A stretch of DNA of 64,000 nucleotides from Rhypophila decipiens (Eukaryota; Ascomycota; Sordariomycetes; Sordariales; Naviculisporaceae): contig MU858054.1 of NCBI GenBank assembly GCA_033297075.1, forward strand, positions 310,001 through 374,000, written 5' to 3'. How positions within the stretch are numbered: the first letter of the stretch is position 1; each line of letters begins with the position of its first letter. Shown one piece after another: positions 35,799 through 46,170 of this stretch. Under the pieces are notes generated by a model. It worked only from the letters and a program-made list of their open reading frames with translations, was not told the origin of the DNA and did not search any database. A program made the translations under genes and the position numbers.

Positions 35799-35945
35799 TG
35801 CCTGATAGATAAGGTGCCTGGGCAGACAACTTTGTGCGTTGTTCAGAGTGATGATGTTGGGTCACTCGGCACTGTCCAACATCAGGCACGCAGAAAGGTG
35901 CCTAGGCAGGGCGGGCAACCTGGTGTGTCTGTCTGCCAGAGTGAG
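35799..35945. repeat. Degenerate direct duplication with internal inverted repeats
   Basis: AAGGTGCCTGGGCA...CAGAGTGA at about 35811-35851 recurs as AAGGTGCCTAGGCA...CAGAGTGA at about 35895-35943, with an extra segment inside the second copy. TGCCTGAT (35799-35806) pairs with ATCAGGCA (35881-35888), and GAGTGA...TCACTC forms a 6-bp stem with a 10-nt loop between. Probably an old tandem duplication. Confidence 0.4.
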
Positions 35946-38900
35946 GAACTTGTTTATCTATATATACTATCGGGACATTGATAGGAGCTAAAACTGACAC
36001 CGGACCGTCCCTAGTCGGCAGGCATTCATGATCTTGATTAGCCATCAAAGATAGAGAAAAGGAGCCAATGAGTGAGCATTATGTGGATCATCCGCAGGTG
36101 TGAAAGTTGGCCATTCACGGAATGTAGACAACGCTGAGCCACGCCTGTGCAGCGAGGGAATGACGTGTGAACGAGCCAAGTATCACAGTGACTTGAATGA
36201 GTAGAGCATCTATCAGTCACCGTAAATATAAAGCCGAGGCCAGACAGCTGCAGTGGTTCCGTAAGCGGAGTTTAGAACATGGAGCAAAGGCATCGGTGGT
36301 GGTGGCGGCGGCGGCCTGTTCAGCCAACCCCAGCAGTGAATCTATAACCTTAGTAAAGCTTATATGTGAGATAGCCGAGAGGTAGGTGCGTTGATAGATA
36401 CGAAAGGATGCTACGGGCTGGATCGTTCACACCCAAAACGAATGGACGAGACAATCGCCAGTGGCCCGCTTGTCTGTAGGCGAGTACGAATCTGGAAGTT
36501 GGCCCTATGTTTCTTGATTATTTATGGCAGCTCGGTCTGGAAAAGAAATATCAGGGCGCTTGTGTCGACTGATTTGGGCCGGTTTAGATCCAATGAGAGG
36601 ACGACTCGGCTCCAGACTCTTATGGTGCAAGAGGGTTGTCGTCCGACTTGTCGAGAGGTGCTTGTAATACCCTCAATGTCCCAAAAGGGACCGAGCCAGT
36701 TCACTGTCTTCCAAATCATCCAGCCCTAAGACTGTTACGTACCTCAGTGGGCATCCCCGTTTTGCCCCAGCCGTTGCAACAGGACATCCGGCTAGGGAGT
36801 CGATCGGCCAGTGATCTGCGGACCCTAAAGGTTCTAGAAACCCGGAAACTTCCGCTTGCCAAGCCAAGACGATTGAGGAGGCTCGAAGCACGACCTTGAT
36901 AAGGTGACGGGGATAGATATGCTTTGGAGCACTCTATCCGTAGTGAGTTGTGAGGAAATGAAACGTCCCTCTGCGAAGCGATTGTCAACATATGAGGGAT
37001 TGGTATATTCCTTGTGATTGAGAAGGATGAATTCAGGGGTTTGGTGAACCGTGAGAAGCAAACACAAAATCTCAAGGTGGGGGAGGGGTCGAAGATGGTG
37101 GTGTGGACTTCAGTATCACTCCTTGGCAGATTTGGACCGGGAGCATGCGGGGAGTGTGAAGCCGGGAATTTTGTGTCAGGCCCAAATTATTCGTAAATAT
37201 TTGTGCAATCCTCTTGAGACCTGGACTTGACGTGGCCGAAAAGGTGATAACAGGCAGAAATGAAGTTGACTTGGTTCGATCGCCTTCCTGGACTTGCCCT
37301 GAACGCCGATTGCTCGGTGAGACCGCGGAGCTAATGGTGAAGCATCGGACGCAGGACAACTCCGGAGACGAGCCCTCAAGGACAGATGTTTGTATTACGT
37401 CTTCGAATGATGGGATTGTTCGAGGCCGTCCCTGGTCACCACGACATCGGACGAACCTGATGGTGGGTATGATTGGGTTCGTGGGGGCCTCGAATGGCGC
37501 CTCGAGAAGGAGGTTTGATAAGCCAAATGTATCGCTATGACTCTTGATGACTAGATATTCGTGTGAGTATATGCCCTGCCTGACATGTGTGCAACCGACA
37601 AATCAAACTTTGCTGATGTCCTTTTCTACTTCACAACGCATTGTCAGGTTGCGGGTTTGGGGGCTCGAATTTCGAGACGAGGGAAGCTTCCCACTGGTGT
37701 GAGCGGGACACAGAACTTTGCCATCTAAGTAGCTGCAGTGACGGTGCAGACCGACATCAACGACGGAGGGGAAGGAAGGCTACCAGCCTACCATGCAGCC
37801 ACTTACTGTCGTAGAGCTGCTCTGTGTATGCACAAACCTCCCGCGCGCATGCGTCGTCTTCCAGCCAAGCTTCTCGGTGGGCTTGGATCTTCTCGGCGTC
37901 GTAATATATCTGGATAGATGTTAGTTTAGTCAATATGGGATGATATGAGCGTTCAAGCACTCATTTGCTGATTTGCGGTTGGGTTGTTCCGGGGGCGGAG
38001 CTGGTCGTTGAACATGATCCGGCCACCGTTGAGTGGGTATGGGGAAGTCACCTCAGAGGCTGGAGTATTCTGTACAGAATACAGAGTGTTCGGCACAAAT
38101 AATACCAGATACGAGACCGTTGGTACTGAAAAAGTACGGAGCATCCAGTATCAATGTATTGACTAACGGGAAGGTGGTGCTGTCTTCCATTTCCTAGGAA
38201 GCTTCTGCCATAGTTCCTACCACGACATCATTTTCCAAGAAACTTACTCATAGCACCCGGTACGGGATGAGATGGTGAAATCTGATATCGATTTAGAGGC
38301 AAGCAATCTTACAGCCATAACCAGACCCAGAATACAAGACAATGTTCGACAAATCAAGCTCACAACCCCACATTCAAGGCAGAACAAGCCCACCTGTGTC
38401 AGGAGAAGCTCGTGATTTGCCCACAGAGGAATCCCCATACAGTAATTAACCTCACCTTTACGGATATTACCCTCAAAATACCTACCAACGTGGGCGGAGA
38501 TAAGATTGTAGCCAATAGGATACCTCAGACCTCTTCCGTGAGAAATGGAAGCTATGAACATGCTCCATCGAGCAGGAGGCTAGGAAGGGCTCCGCCGAAC
38601 GGATCCTCTGCCTGGCTGGGAAGGCAAGGCCAGTGTGTTGATACACTATCCTTGTCAAGCTGGAGATAGTACGCCGGTCGTATGGAAAGCGCCATCATAC
38701 GGATAGGCATCTGGGCTTGTGGTTTTCACTTCTCCTATGAGTTGGGACATGGGAAATTTCACTATCCCAGAAAGGCAGTAGATTTCGATTTTTGGCTTCA
38801 TATCACCCCGAGGCGCCTTCGATTGTCTGCTCCTTCCAAGTGAATTTTCCCATTCACACAAAATGGCAGGAAGTTCATGATCGGTCAAGGTTCCGTCTCG

Positions 38901-39180
38901 TTTGTCTTGGGGGGTCACTCACCGACTCCACAAGGGTCCCGTCCGCTCTGCTCTTTTTTTTCCCGGAGGAGACGTTGTTCGGTTCGATTTTTCTTCTCTT
39001 CCATCTTGGACGACCTTCAAGAAAGTTAAAAAAAAACCGTGTGGTTCAATTCGCTAATTTATCTCCAGTGTTCCTTACACCGCTTACACCCCAAGCTTTG
39101 GATGCACACCCTCCATCCAGCCTGGTGCAAGTGAATTTTTTTCCCCTCGCATCTCACTTTTAATAGATACAAGGCTATCT

Positions 39181-39230
39181 TGCTTCCCCTCTCCGAATTT
39201 TCTCCCTTTTCCTCTCCTTCTTTCTCCATC
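39181..39230 (+). promoter_or_regulatory. Pyrimidine-rich 5' leader of APRT
   Basis: The 50 bases before the APRT ATG are almost all C and T. CT-rich tracts next to the start are common in highly expressed fungal genes; here it marks the core promoter/5' UTR. Confidence 0.4.
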
Positions 39231-40144
39231 ATGAGCTCCAACGCCGACGCTGCGCAGACTTCGGCGTCGACCCGCCCGGACCAAGACAATCAGAATACTA
39301 CCGCCACCACGGCCTCGACCGCAAGCCACGATGCCTCGGGACGACAGCCCACCTCCGCCGCCGCCGGTTCCGCCGAACTCGCCCGTACAAAGATAGAGCT
39401 GCTTGCTGCGACCAGGACCTTCCCGGACTTTCCGATTCCTGGAATCAATTTCATCGACATTCTCCCTCTGTTCCAGGATCCCAAGATCCACGAAGAACTG
39501 CTACGTGCTTTGGAGCTCCAAGTGCTCAGTTTCACCTCGGGACCCGATGCTGCACCTATCGCAAAGCCTGATGTCGTGGTGGGGTTAGATGCGCGGGGCT
39601 TCTTGTTCGGCCCCTCACTCGCCTTGCGACTTGGTGCTAGCTTCGTTCCTGTTCGCAAACAGGGCAAGATGCCAGGCCCTTGCTTGACGGCTGCCTACGA
39701 AAAGGAGTACGGAACCGACTATTTCCAGATCCAGGAGGGTTCCATAAAGCCCGGCCAGAAGGTCCTCGTTGTCGACGACATCATTGCCACGGGTAAGTTT
39801 GTGAACCATGCAACAAGACCCCTCCTTTTACCCCTGTTTCTCGCTTGCTGGTGATTACCAAATCACGACATTGCCGCTGAGTCACCGCGAACGACTGGCT
39901 TGATATGGCAATATCACACTTTTTTCTACCAAAAAAACCAATGCAAAATAAATTCTTATGAGAACATGATCTAACAATCTCTCTACGTACAGGTGGTTCT
40001 GCTGCTGCTGCAGGCTCCCTCGTTAAGCAGTCCGGAGGCGAGCTTGTAGGATATCTCTTCATGTTGGAGATTCCCTTCCTCAAGGGACGGGATAAGCTCG
40101 ATGGCGTACCCGTCGTGACACTTCTCGAGACAAACGGAGATTAA
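39231..40144 (+). CDS. apt1: Adenine phosphoribosyltransferase (APRT)
   Basis: 237 aa from exons 39231-39792 and 39993-40144. Converts adenine and PRPP to AMP in purine salvage in the cytosol. The 200-nt intron (39793-39992) has donor GTAAGT, a CTAAC branch at 39971 and acceptor TACAG; joining gives the full PRPP-binding motif [18 protein letters not shown] (178 onward), interrupted exactly at the G188 codon. Other family blocks are [30 protein letters not shown] and [10 protein letters not shown]. The first 50 residues are a Ser/Thr/Ala-rich extension absent from short APRTs; the catalytic core is complete after it. The start has A at -3 in CATCATGAG. Tail-to-tail with the mannosidase gene at 41091. 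Confidence 0.95.
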
Positions 40145-41090
40145 TCGAAACTCATCATTCATTTCTAATTCGACACCCAAATCAACTAATACCCGGCGAT
40201 TCACTCCTCGACTATTTCGGGAGACACGGTTCTTCGCAGCTTTTGGGGCATCCCTTCATCTCTCGGTCTGAGCAGCCTGAATGCCAAGGAAGGAACACCG
40301 GGAAGCAAAACTTCACAACGCATTTGGCTCTTATTTTCCCACACTTCCGCATCGTTGATTGCGCTTTATGATAGACCTGCTTGGTCCGGTGTACGCCGAT
40401 GTGCAAACATATTCCCAATCAAGGGCATAGAGTGAGCTGAGAAGGCAAACACCGGTGTTTTGTTTGGAGCCCCAAAAGTTTTCCTTTTTTTTCGGGGTTT
40501 TTTGAGGGATGGTGCTTTAATGGCAAGAAAGGATAGCTAAGAAGGCATCCAAGTCACAGATGGCATACAGTCTATAGACTACAGAAGGGTCATTTTGGTA
40601 GAAAGCTAACCGGGCGACACGGAGTACGTGCCTGAAGACGTCGGTAGTAATAGTTGAGACATCGCGTCACTAGTTATCATCAGTTGATAGATGGCAATTT
40701 ATCGCACCTGATGAGCACAAGATATGGTGTAATCTGGAAACTCCAGAACTCGATCTGCTGACTGCCTCAACATCACTCAATATGCAACCCACGGTTGAGC
40801 CAGAGGGAAAATCCTTTGTATTAGCCATACTTTGAGTACCTCACTCAAGGTCCATATGCCCCATGTACCAGTACTCTTTGTCATCATCATATCGCCATAT
40901 TCGTCACAACACGCACCCTCGGATGGCATAATCAACGTGACATGCCGAAACTCCCTTTGAAACCAACCAAGTCAATAACGTGCTGCTATAAGCACAGTAT
41001 GTATCCGTATATATGTATATAAAGAAATTATAAAGGGTATCCAGCTTGAATCATCGTTCCAACCATGAAGGGACTCAATGCGTCAGTCAG
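40145..41090. other. Convergent 3' region APRT / mannosidase
   Basis: 946 bases between stops. T-rich stretches at 40470-40500 and AT-rich sequence (TATATATGTATATAAAG) near 41012 are compatible with transcript ends. No gene is supported. Confidence 0.5.
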
Positions 41091-44000
41091 TCAGCCCTCG
41101 TCAACAACAATATTCCTAACCCGCATCCCCTGACTCTCGATATAATACCTCCTCCTCAGTCCGATCCTCTCGGCCATGGCAAGCCGATGATACGTCGTGT
41201 CCCCACCGCCGACCATGATCATGGCGATGGGATGGCGTCGCTGGATACCCGCCGGCGTGAACTGGGCTTCTTCCAGCAACGGCCTGACCAGGCCCGGGGG
41301 CGGGGGGAGGTTGTTGAGACGGGCATGCTCTACGTCATCATCATCCGTTTCATCCGGTTCGTCGGATACCATGACCACCAGCTGGAGGGACTTGGACGAG
41401 GGCTTGTAGGCTGGTATGTTGGCAAGCTTGGCGCTGAAACTGCAACCCCCGCGGCGGAGGACGATGACTTGGTGGTCGCGGGGGGCTTCCTCTGGCAGGG
41501 GCGTGGTGCATGCGTCACCGCCGGCGAGGACTGTCTTCCAGGCAAAGATGTTTCCCGGTACTGGGCCGAACTCGGGTATCCGTGCGCCGACGGGGACATC
41601 GACTGGTGGCAATGGAGCTGCGCCGATGCCGGTCGACGTCACTGCCGTTTGGTTAAAGACTAGATTGTAATAAGTGTATTGTGAATCTGAGCCCATTCCG
41701 CCAGAACTGCTACCGTGGATAATTGTCGAGGACGAATAATAATCCTGCGGGTCTAGCGACGCAACGACCCGGTTGAGGAGAGACTTTACGAGGGACCCAA
41801 ACTCGGAGATGTGCGAGCTAGCGGATCGGGGGGCCGATTTATTAGCTGGTTTGTGTGCAGCGGTGTTGCCCTTGCTGAGGGTATCCTCGGTACCTGTCGC
41901 GCTCGCCTCACTGCTGACAGGAGTGTTCATACCGCTGATAGGGTCTTCGTCGAGCTGGTCCTCGTCAGTCTCATCGCGGGATAGCAGATCAATTCGGTGC
42001 AGATGCTGGAGCGTCACGACCACGGGGTCCCGGACAAGGTTGAACCTGGGATCCGAGACATCTCCCAGGATGGCGCGGTCGAAAATAAGGGACTCGTCGC
42101 GGCCAAGTGGGACACCGTTGACCTTGTTGATACGCCACTCTTTATCGTCGCCCTCCTCCAGCCGCATTGTTAGCTTGAGCCCCGATAAGCTGGTCACCCT
42201 GATCCGGTCAGTAGTGATTCGCTCGAGATTCTGTGATCCCATCATGAAGTTAAAAGAGCTACCTCCCACCATCTGCTGGGCGTTCGAGGCAAATTCCAGA
42301 GTAGCTTCGAGGGGTTGATAAACTTTGGAGCATGTGCCATTATCCGGAAGTAGTGCCAGGGGCAGAGTCCAAGGGAAGAAGCCGGCCTCGGAAGTGCCCA
42401 TGAACTGACTGGGGACATCGCCAGGACCGATGCCGGGACGAGAGGTAGGCAACAAGTGCAAATCGAGCATCCGGGCGGCGTGATACAGATCCCCTCTGGC
42501 AGCCGTTGCTGATCCGGTAAGGGGAGCAGCGGCAGGCTGCGCTGGGCAGGTATTGGTATAGTTCTCGTCGTAATAGACCACCATGTCTTTACGGCTGGAG
42601 TGGCCTCTCTGTGGGTGTGGAGGCGACTGAGATTTCCATTTCTCACTGGGAATGATGAGGGGATGGCCCTCGGTAGTGAAGACATAGGCGGCATCCAAAT
42701 TGTTCAACGGGTGAGAGTCATCAAAGAGAAGGTACATGTATTTGGACGTCTCGCCGAGGAAGAAGCTCTCCATGCGGTCACTCTTCTCGCCGCTCAACAC
42801 GTTCTGTAGGCCCGCCCAGCCACAGGGGGTCCAACAGCGCCGAGTAATGTCACGGAGAACCATCTCACCCACATAGAGATACCATGGGTCTTTGGTAGCG
42901 CGATACAGGTGATAGGTTGACTCGATGAACTCGGGCCGCAGTGGCCACCAGCCAAGACCACCTTCGACAGTCTTGTCCCTGATCGAGTATCTTTCAGGAA
43001 GAGCAGCATATCGCGTCCAGATGGCAGTATAGAGAAGATTCGTCTTGATAGCCTCATCCACCTCGCCAGCAAGCACGAGGAGGCCAGCGTAGTATGCGCC
43101 CAAGCTGTCCACCCAATTGGTGGCTAGAGACCCAGTCCACAGGTTTACATTTTCGTAATGTGGGTGGTCCCTTTCGCTATAGAGATGGCGCTTGATAGCA
43201 GCGTGCGCCTGATGCCATGCCTCAAGGAATGCGGCAGGTGAATTTTCCACATCGCTGAGCGGCGTGAATAAAGTGTTTGGGTCCATCCGCTCGGCTCCGT
43301 GATGCTTCGACAGGCTGGTTCGATTGGGTAAATCATGGCCAGAAAGTAAAATATGCGACTTCAAAGCATACTCGAAGAAGCTGTCTGCACCGGCGCCAAT
43401 AACTGAGAAGGCACCTATCCAATGGCCCTCCTCGGCATCAACTCCTGCGCCGATGAGACCTATTTGACTCTTTCTGTACCAGACAGCCCAGAAAGCCCGT
43501 TTTGCGAGCTCTTCGAATCTCGGGTCTCCTGTGAGACGGCTGAGGACTGTGAACTCGAGCACGAGTGATCCCGCTCCAGCACTACATGTCTCTGTGATCT
43601 CTGGAGGCCCCTCGCTCGCTCCAGCGCCGGGTGAAGACGCGTGTAGGGGCGAGTTTGTATAAAAAGGAATACCGTGCCGCAAGTTTACTCGCGGATACGG
43701 CATCCCCGTCTTGGTGTAGAAAGCAGGCAGTAGTCTCTGAGCTAAATCCAGAGCCAGCCTGAGTAATTGGCCATCGTAAGTAAATTTATTTGGCCATTTG
43801 ATCGGCCGAGGGTCCCGCGGGTCAGAACCGGCCGATGAAGGTCTGTAGCCGGTGATGGGTAGGGCACCAACGGCAAATAAATGGGCACTCAAGAGGCCGC
43901 CAACGCCACGAATGACCGTCTCGAAGACCTGGACCTTGCTATCAACGTCAAAACCTCGCCCTCGAAGACCCACTCCCGAGGGACCGGGCCGTCCATCACC

Positions 44001-44585
44001 GTACTGCTCGACAAGCGCAGCAACGCCTTCCTGGAAATCACGCAACGCCTTGGGACCGGTATCCCCATCTTCGGGGGGAGCCGATGCTAGTATGGCAAGC
44101 GTGGACAGACTGTCGATAAGGGTGAGTGAGTAGTTGCCCAAGACATCGTTGAGTTCGACATTTCTAGGATTCTTGGGATCCCTGGTCAATGGTACACAGG
44201 AAACTGGCCGGAGCTGAATGAACCATTGCGTCAGTAATTTTATGGTGGAATACAGCAGCTTCGCGAAGATGTAGCTCACCTCGTCTTCGGGAAATGCGAC
44301 GCGCATATAGTTGTCGTAGCCGTGGTAGAACATATCGATCGTTTCCCGACGCAGTTGTGCGACGCGGCCTGGGCGCATGGCCAGCGCACCAGGTATTGGT
44401 ATTGGTATTATGAGGACAAGTAAAATGGCGAAGAGGAGAGGCCATGGTTGCGTTCCGGACCGACATGGCATAGATATTTTGTGCAACCCAAAGGTTCCTC
44501 TGGTCAGGACGGTCCTGGATGGAGAGCGATCATCATCATCACCGCTCTCACTCGGCCCATCGCCTTCCAAATCGCGGCAGTCCAT
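41091..44585 (-). CDS. mnl1: EDEM/Mnl1-type GH47 alpha-mannosidase with PA domain (ERAD)
   Basis: 1142 aa from exons 44585-44280 and 44213-41091; the 66-nt intron keeps frame, but the family sequence FPEDE-LRPVSC requires its removal (donor GTGAGC, acceptor TTCAG). In the ER lumen it trims mannose from misfolded glycoproteins so they enter ERAD (family role). A hydrophobic signal/anchor, WPLLFAILLVLIIPIPIPGALA, lies at about 48-69. The GH47 domain (about 80-614) has FYHGYDNYM, ELNDVLGNYSLTLIDSLSTL, GAGADSFFEYA, the ETSKYMYLLFD block and the terminal TTEGHP, whose Thr is the calcium ligand in GH47. A PA domain follows near the C-terminus (about 920-1130, VIVLRRGGCSFSAK). The alternative start 44471 (MPCRSG) would put the hydrophobic segment at the extreme N-terminus as a signal peptide; 44585 has the better ATG context. 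Confidence 0.9.
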   Translation of the reverse strand: MDCRDLEGDGPSESGDDDDRSPSRTVLTRGTFGLHKISMPCRSGTQPWPLLFAILLVLIIPIPIPGALAMRPGRVAQLRRETIDMFYHGYDNYMRVAFPEDEVSYIFAKLLYSTIKLLTQWFIQLRPVSCVPLTRDPKNPRNVELNDVLGNYSLTLIDSLSTLAILASAPPEDGDTGPKALRDFQEGVAALVEQYGDGRPGPSGVGLRGRGFDVDSKVQVFETVIRGVGGLLSAHLFAVGALPITGYRPSSAGSDPRDPRPIKWPNKFTYDGQLLRLALDLAQRLLPAFYTKTGMPYPRVNLRHGIPFYTNSPLHASSPGAGASEGPPEITETCSAGAGSLVLEFTVLSRLTGDPRFEELAKRAFWAVWYRKSQIGLIGAGVDAEEGHWIGAFSVIGAGADSFFEYALKSHILLSGHDLPNRTSLSKHHGAERMDPNTLFTPLSDVENSPAAFLEAWHQAHAAIKRHLYSERDHPHYENVNLWTGSLATNWVDSLGAYYAGLLVLAGEVDEAIKTNLLYTAIWTRYAALPERYSIRDKTVEGGLGWWPLRPEFIESTYHLYRATKDPWYLYVGEMVLRDITRRCWTPCGWAGLQNVLSGEKSDRMESFFLGETSKYMYLLFDDSHPLNNLDAAYVFTTEGHPLIIPSEKWKSQSPPHPQRGHSSRKDMVVYYDENYTNTCPAQPAAAPLTGSATAARGDLYHAARMLDLHLLPTSRPGIGPGDVPSQFMGTSEAGFFPWTLPLALLPDNGTCSKVYQPLEATLEFASNAQQMVGGSSFNFMMGSQNLERITTDRIRVTSLSGLKLTMRLEEGDDKEWRINKVNGVPLGRDESLIFDRAILGDVSDPRFNLVRDPVVVTLQHLHRIDLLSRDETDEDQLDEDPISGMNTPVSSEASATGTEDTLSKGNTAAHKPANKSAPRSASSHISEFGSLVKSLLNRVVASLDPQDYYSSSTIIHGSSSGGMGSDSQYTYYNLVFNQTAVTSTGIGAAPLPPVDVPVGARIPEFGPVPGNIFAWKTVLAGGDACTTPLPEEAPRDHQVIVLRRGGCSFSAKLANIPAYKPSSKSLQLVVMVSDEPDETDDDDVEHARLNNLPPPPGLVRPLLEEAQFTPAGIQRRHPIAMIMVGGGDTTYHRLAMAERIGLRRRYYIESQGMRVRNIVVDEG

Positions 44586-46170
44586 GCCGACGGAGGCATC
44601 ACCTGGAAGGGGGAAAAAGAGGACACATGTGTGTGCGCATGTGTATATGAAAATATGACCAAGGAAGAAGGGGCCGGCAAGGCGCAGGCGATTCGGTGGC
44701 TGCACCAAAGACTTGCGACGGTCACGATTCGACAATTCGATTCGGAGGAGGGCCAGTTGATGCCACTTTAGCAACAAAAGTACAGATTACGATAGCGCCG
44801 TAGGCGGCGGGCTGAGTGGGTCCAGCATGTGGCCGTTAAGGTTGCTGACCATGAAAAGTTATGTCATCATACTTGCTGTTAAGGAGAAGCCACCAGTCAC
44901 GGCAAATTTACGTTCGCAGTTACGGTTGCACTAACACCGCCAAGAAAGCCTCCTCACAACAACATCAACGGCTGAACGCTTCAACACCATCTGTTGCGCA
45001 TGGCACTTCAGCTTATATATCCAGCATTGGGTTCTACTGAAACCCCCGAGCAAAAAAAAATACTTTTTCTCGCTTTCCTGTGGAGAACTTCCGATGAAGA
45101 AAGAGAATCCTAATCTACATGTCAGCTTCCAAGTCAACCAGGAACTCAGTATCTTTGACAGAGCCCACTGAGTTCAAACGACTCTGATGGACTGTGTGTA
45201 CATCAGGTTTCAGGCTCCCTTGCAGTGGTACACCTTGTCTGAGAGAACAATCAGTCAGATATTGATCGCGAATTCGAGCTTTCAAGGGACGTGCTGTTTT
45301 CATGACTCAATATGCTCGGTTAGTCGGTGTTAAGATTGCTGGGGAAGAGCACAACTGGCATTTTCGAGTCATCTCAATCTCACATATGACCTTGAATAAA
45401 CCTCCGAACTATGTTAACTCTAGGAGATCTGGCTCTGTGGGTTCCCGTTGACAAACCGCTTCAACTTGGCCTAGCATCGGTCGCGCCGTTGAGGGATGAT
45501 GTTCATCCGGAGGTCGATCAGGGATACCATGCCTGACTGCTGATGGTTATTTTCTACGTTTTCCCTCTCACTCGTGGTCCGGACGCTCGCAAAGACAACA
45601 ATATGTGCTGATGATGAGACAATACCCTCCATTAAAGTGGTGTTGGCGTTCATCCTGAAAGGTTGCAGTCGTATTGCAGTGCGCTGAATTGGTCATGGCC
45701 GAGAACATGGTCTTCTGGGAGCGAACATTGGCGAAGCAATGACGCACCTGCCCAACACCATATAGACTAGACAGATGATAAGGGTTATTCCCGAGCCGGT
45801 CTTTAGGAGAGCTCCTTCCTTGCGGAGAGCATCCTCGCGGTGGGGTTTCGAAACAAGATGGCCCGACATGACCAGCGATCCATTCTACAGCCCCCTATTC
45901 TATCGTCTGTTTCCTTTTCACCATCATCCTGCTTCCATTCGACAGCCTCCAAACCTCCGCCTTGCCCACATATCTACTTGCATACTTACCTGGTACCTAC
46001 CTCGATCCCAATAACTACCTTATCCTTGGGACCAGGCAAGTATTGTTATTACCTGTTTCACGTCTTCTTGCTCTCTGTTCTATCTTTTACAGACAACTCG
46101 ACTTGTTCCTGACCAACCTGATCCGGACATCTCACCTTCCAAAAGCCTACGACTCTCTACTGTGCCAACA
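44586..46170. promoter_or_regulatory. Divergent intergenic region MNL1 / DUF3176 gene
   Basis: 1585 bases. Small ORFs on both strands near 45.1-46.1 kb lack conserved features; the plus-strand part from about 45780 is likely the 5' leader of the DUF3176 gene. No TATA element stands out. Confidence 0.4.

Larger units (their letters stand above)
34395..39230. other. 4.8-kb region without supportable genes
   Basis: Between the membrane-protein stop and the APRT start, short ORFs on both strands lack conserved features. Poly-T/C tracts occur at 35190-35270. A degenerate duplication with internal inverted repeats lies at 35799-35945. The last 300 bases are the APRT promoter, with a pyrimidine-rich 5' UTR. 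Confidence 0.5.

Noticed and set aside
41046..41663. 205-codon plus-strand ORF opposite the mannosidase C-terminus
   Set aside because: Antisense shadow of the PA-domain exon.
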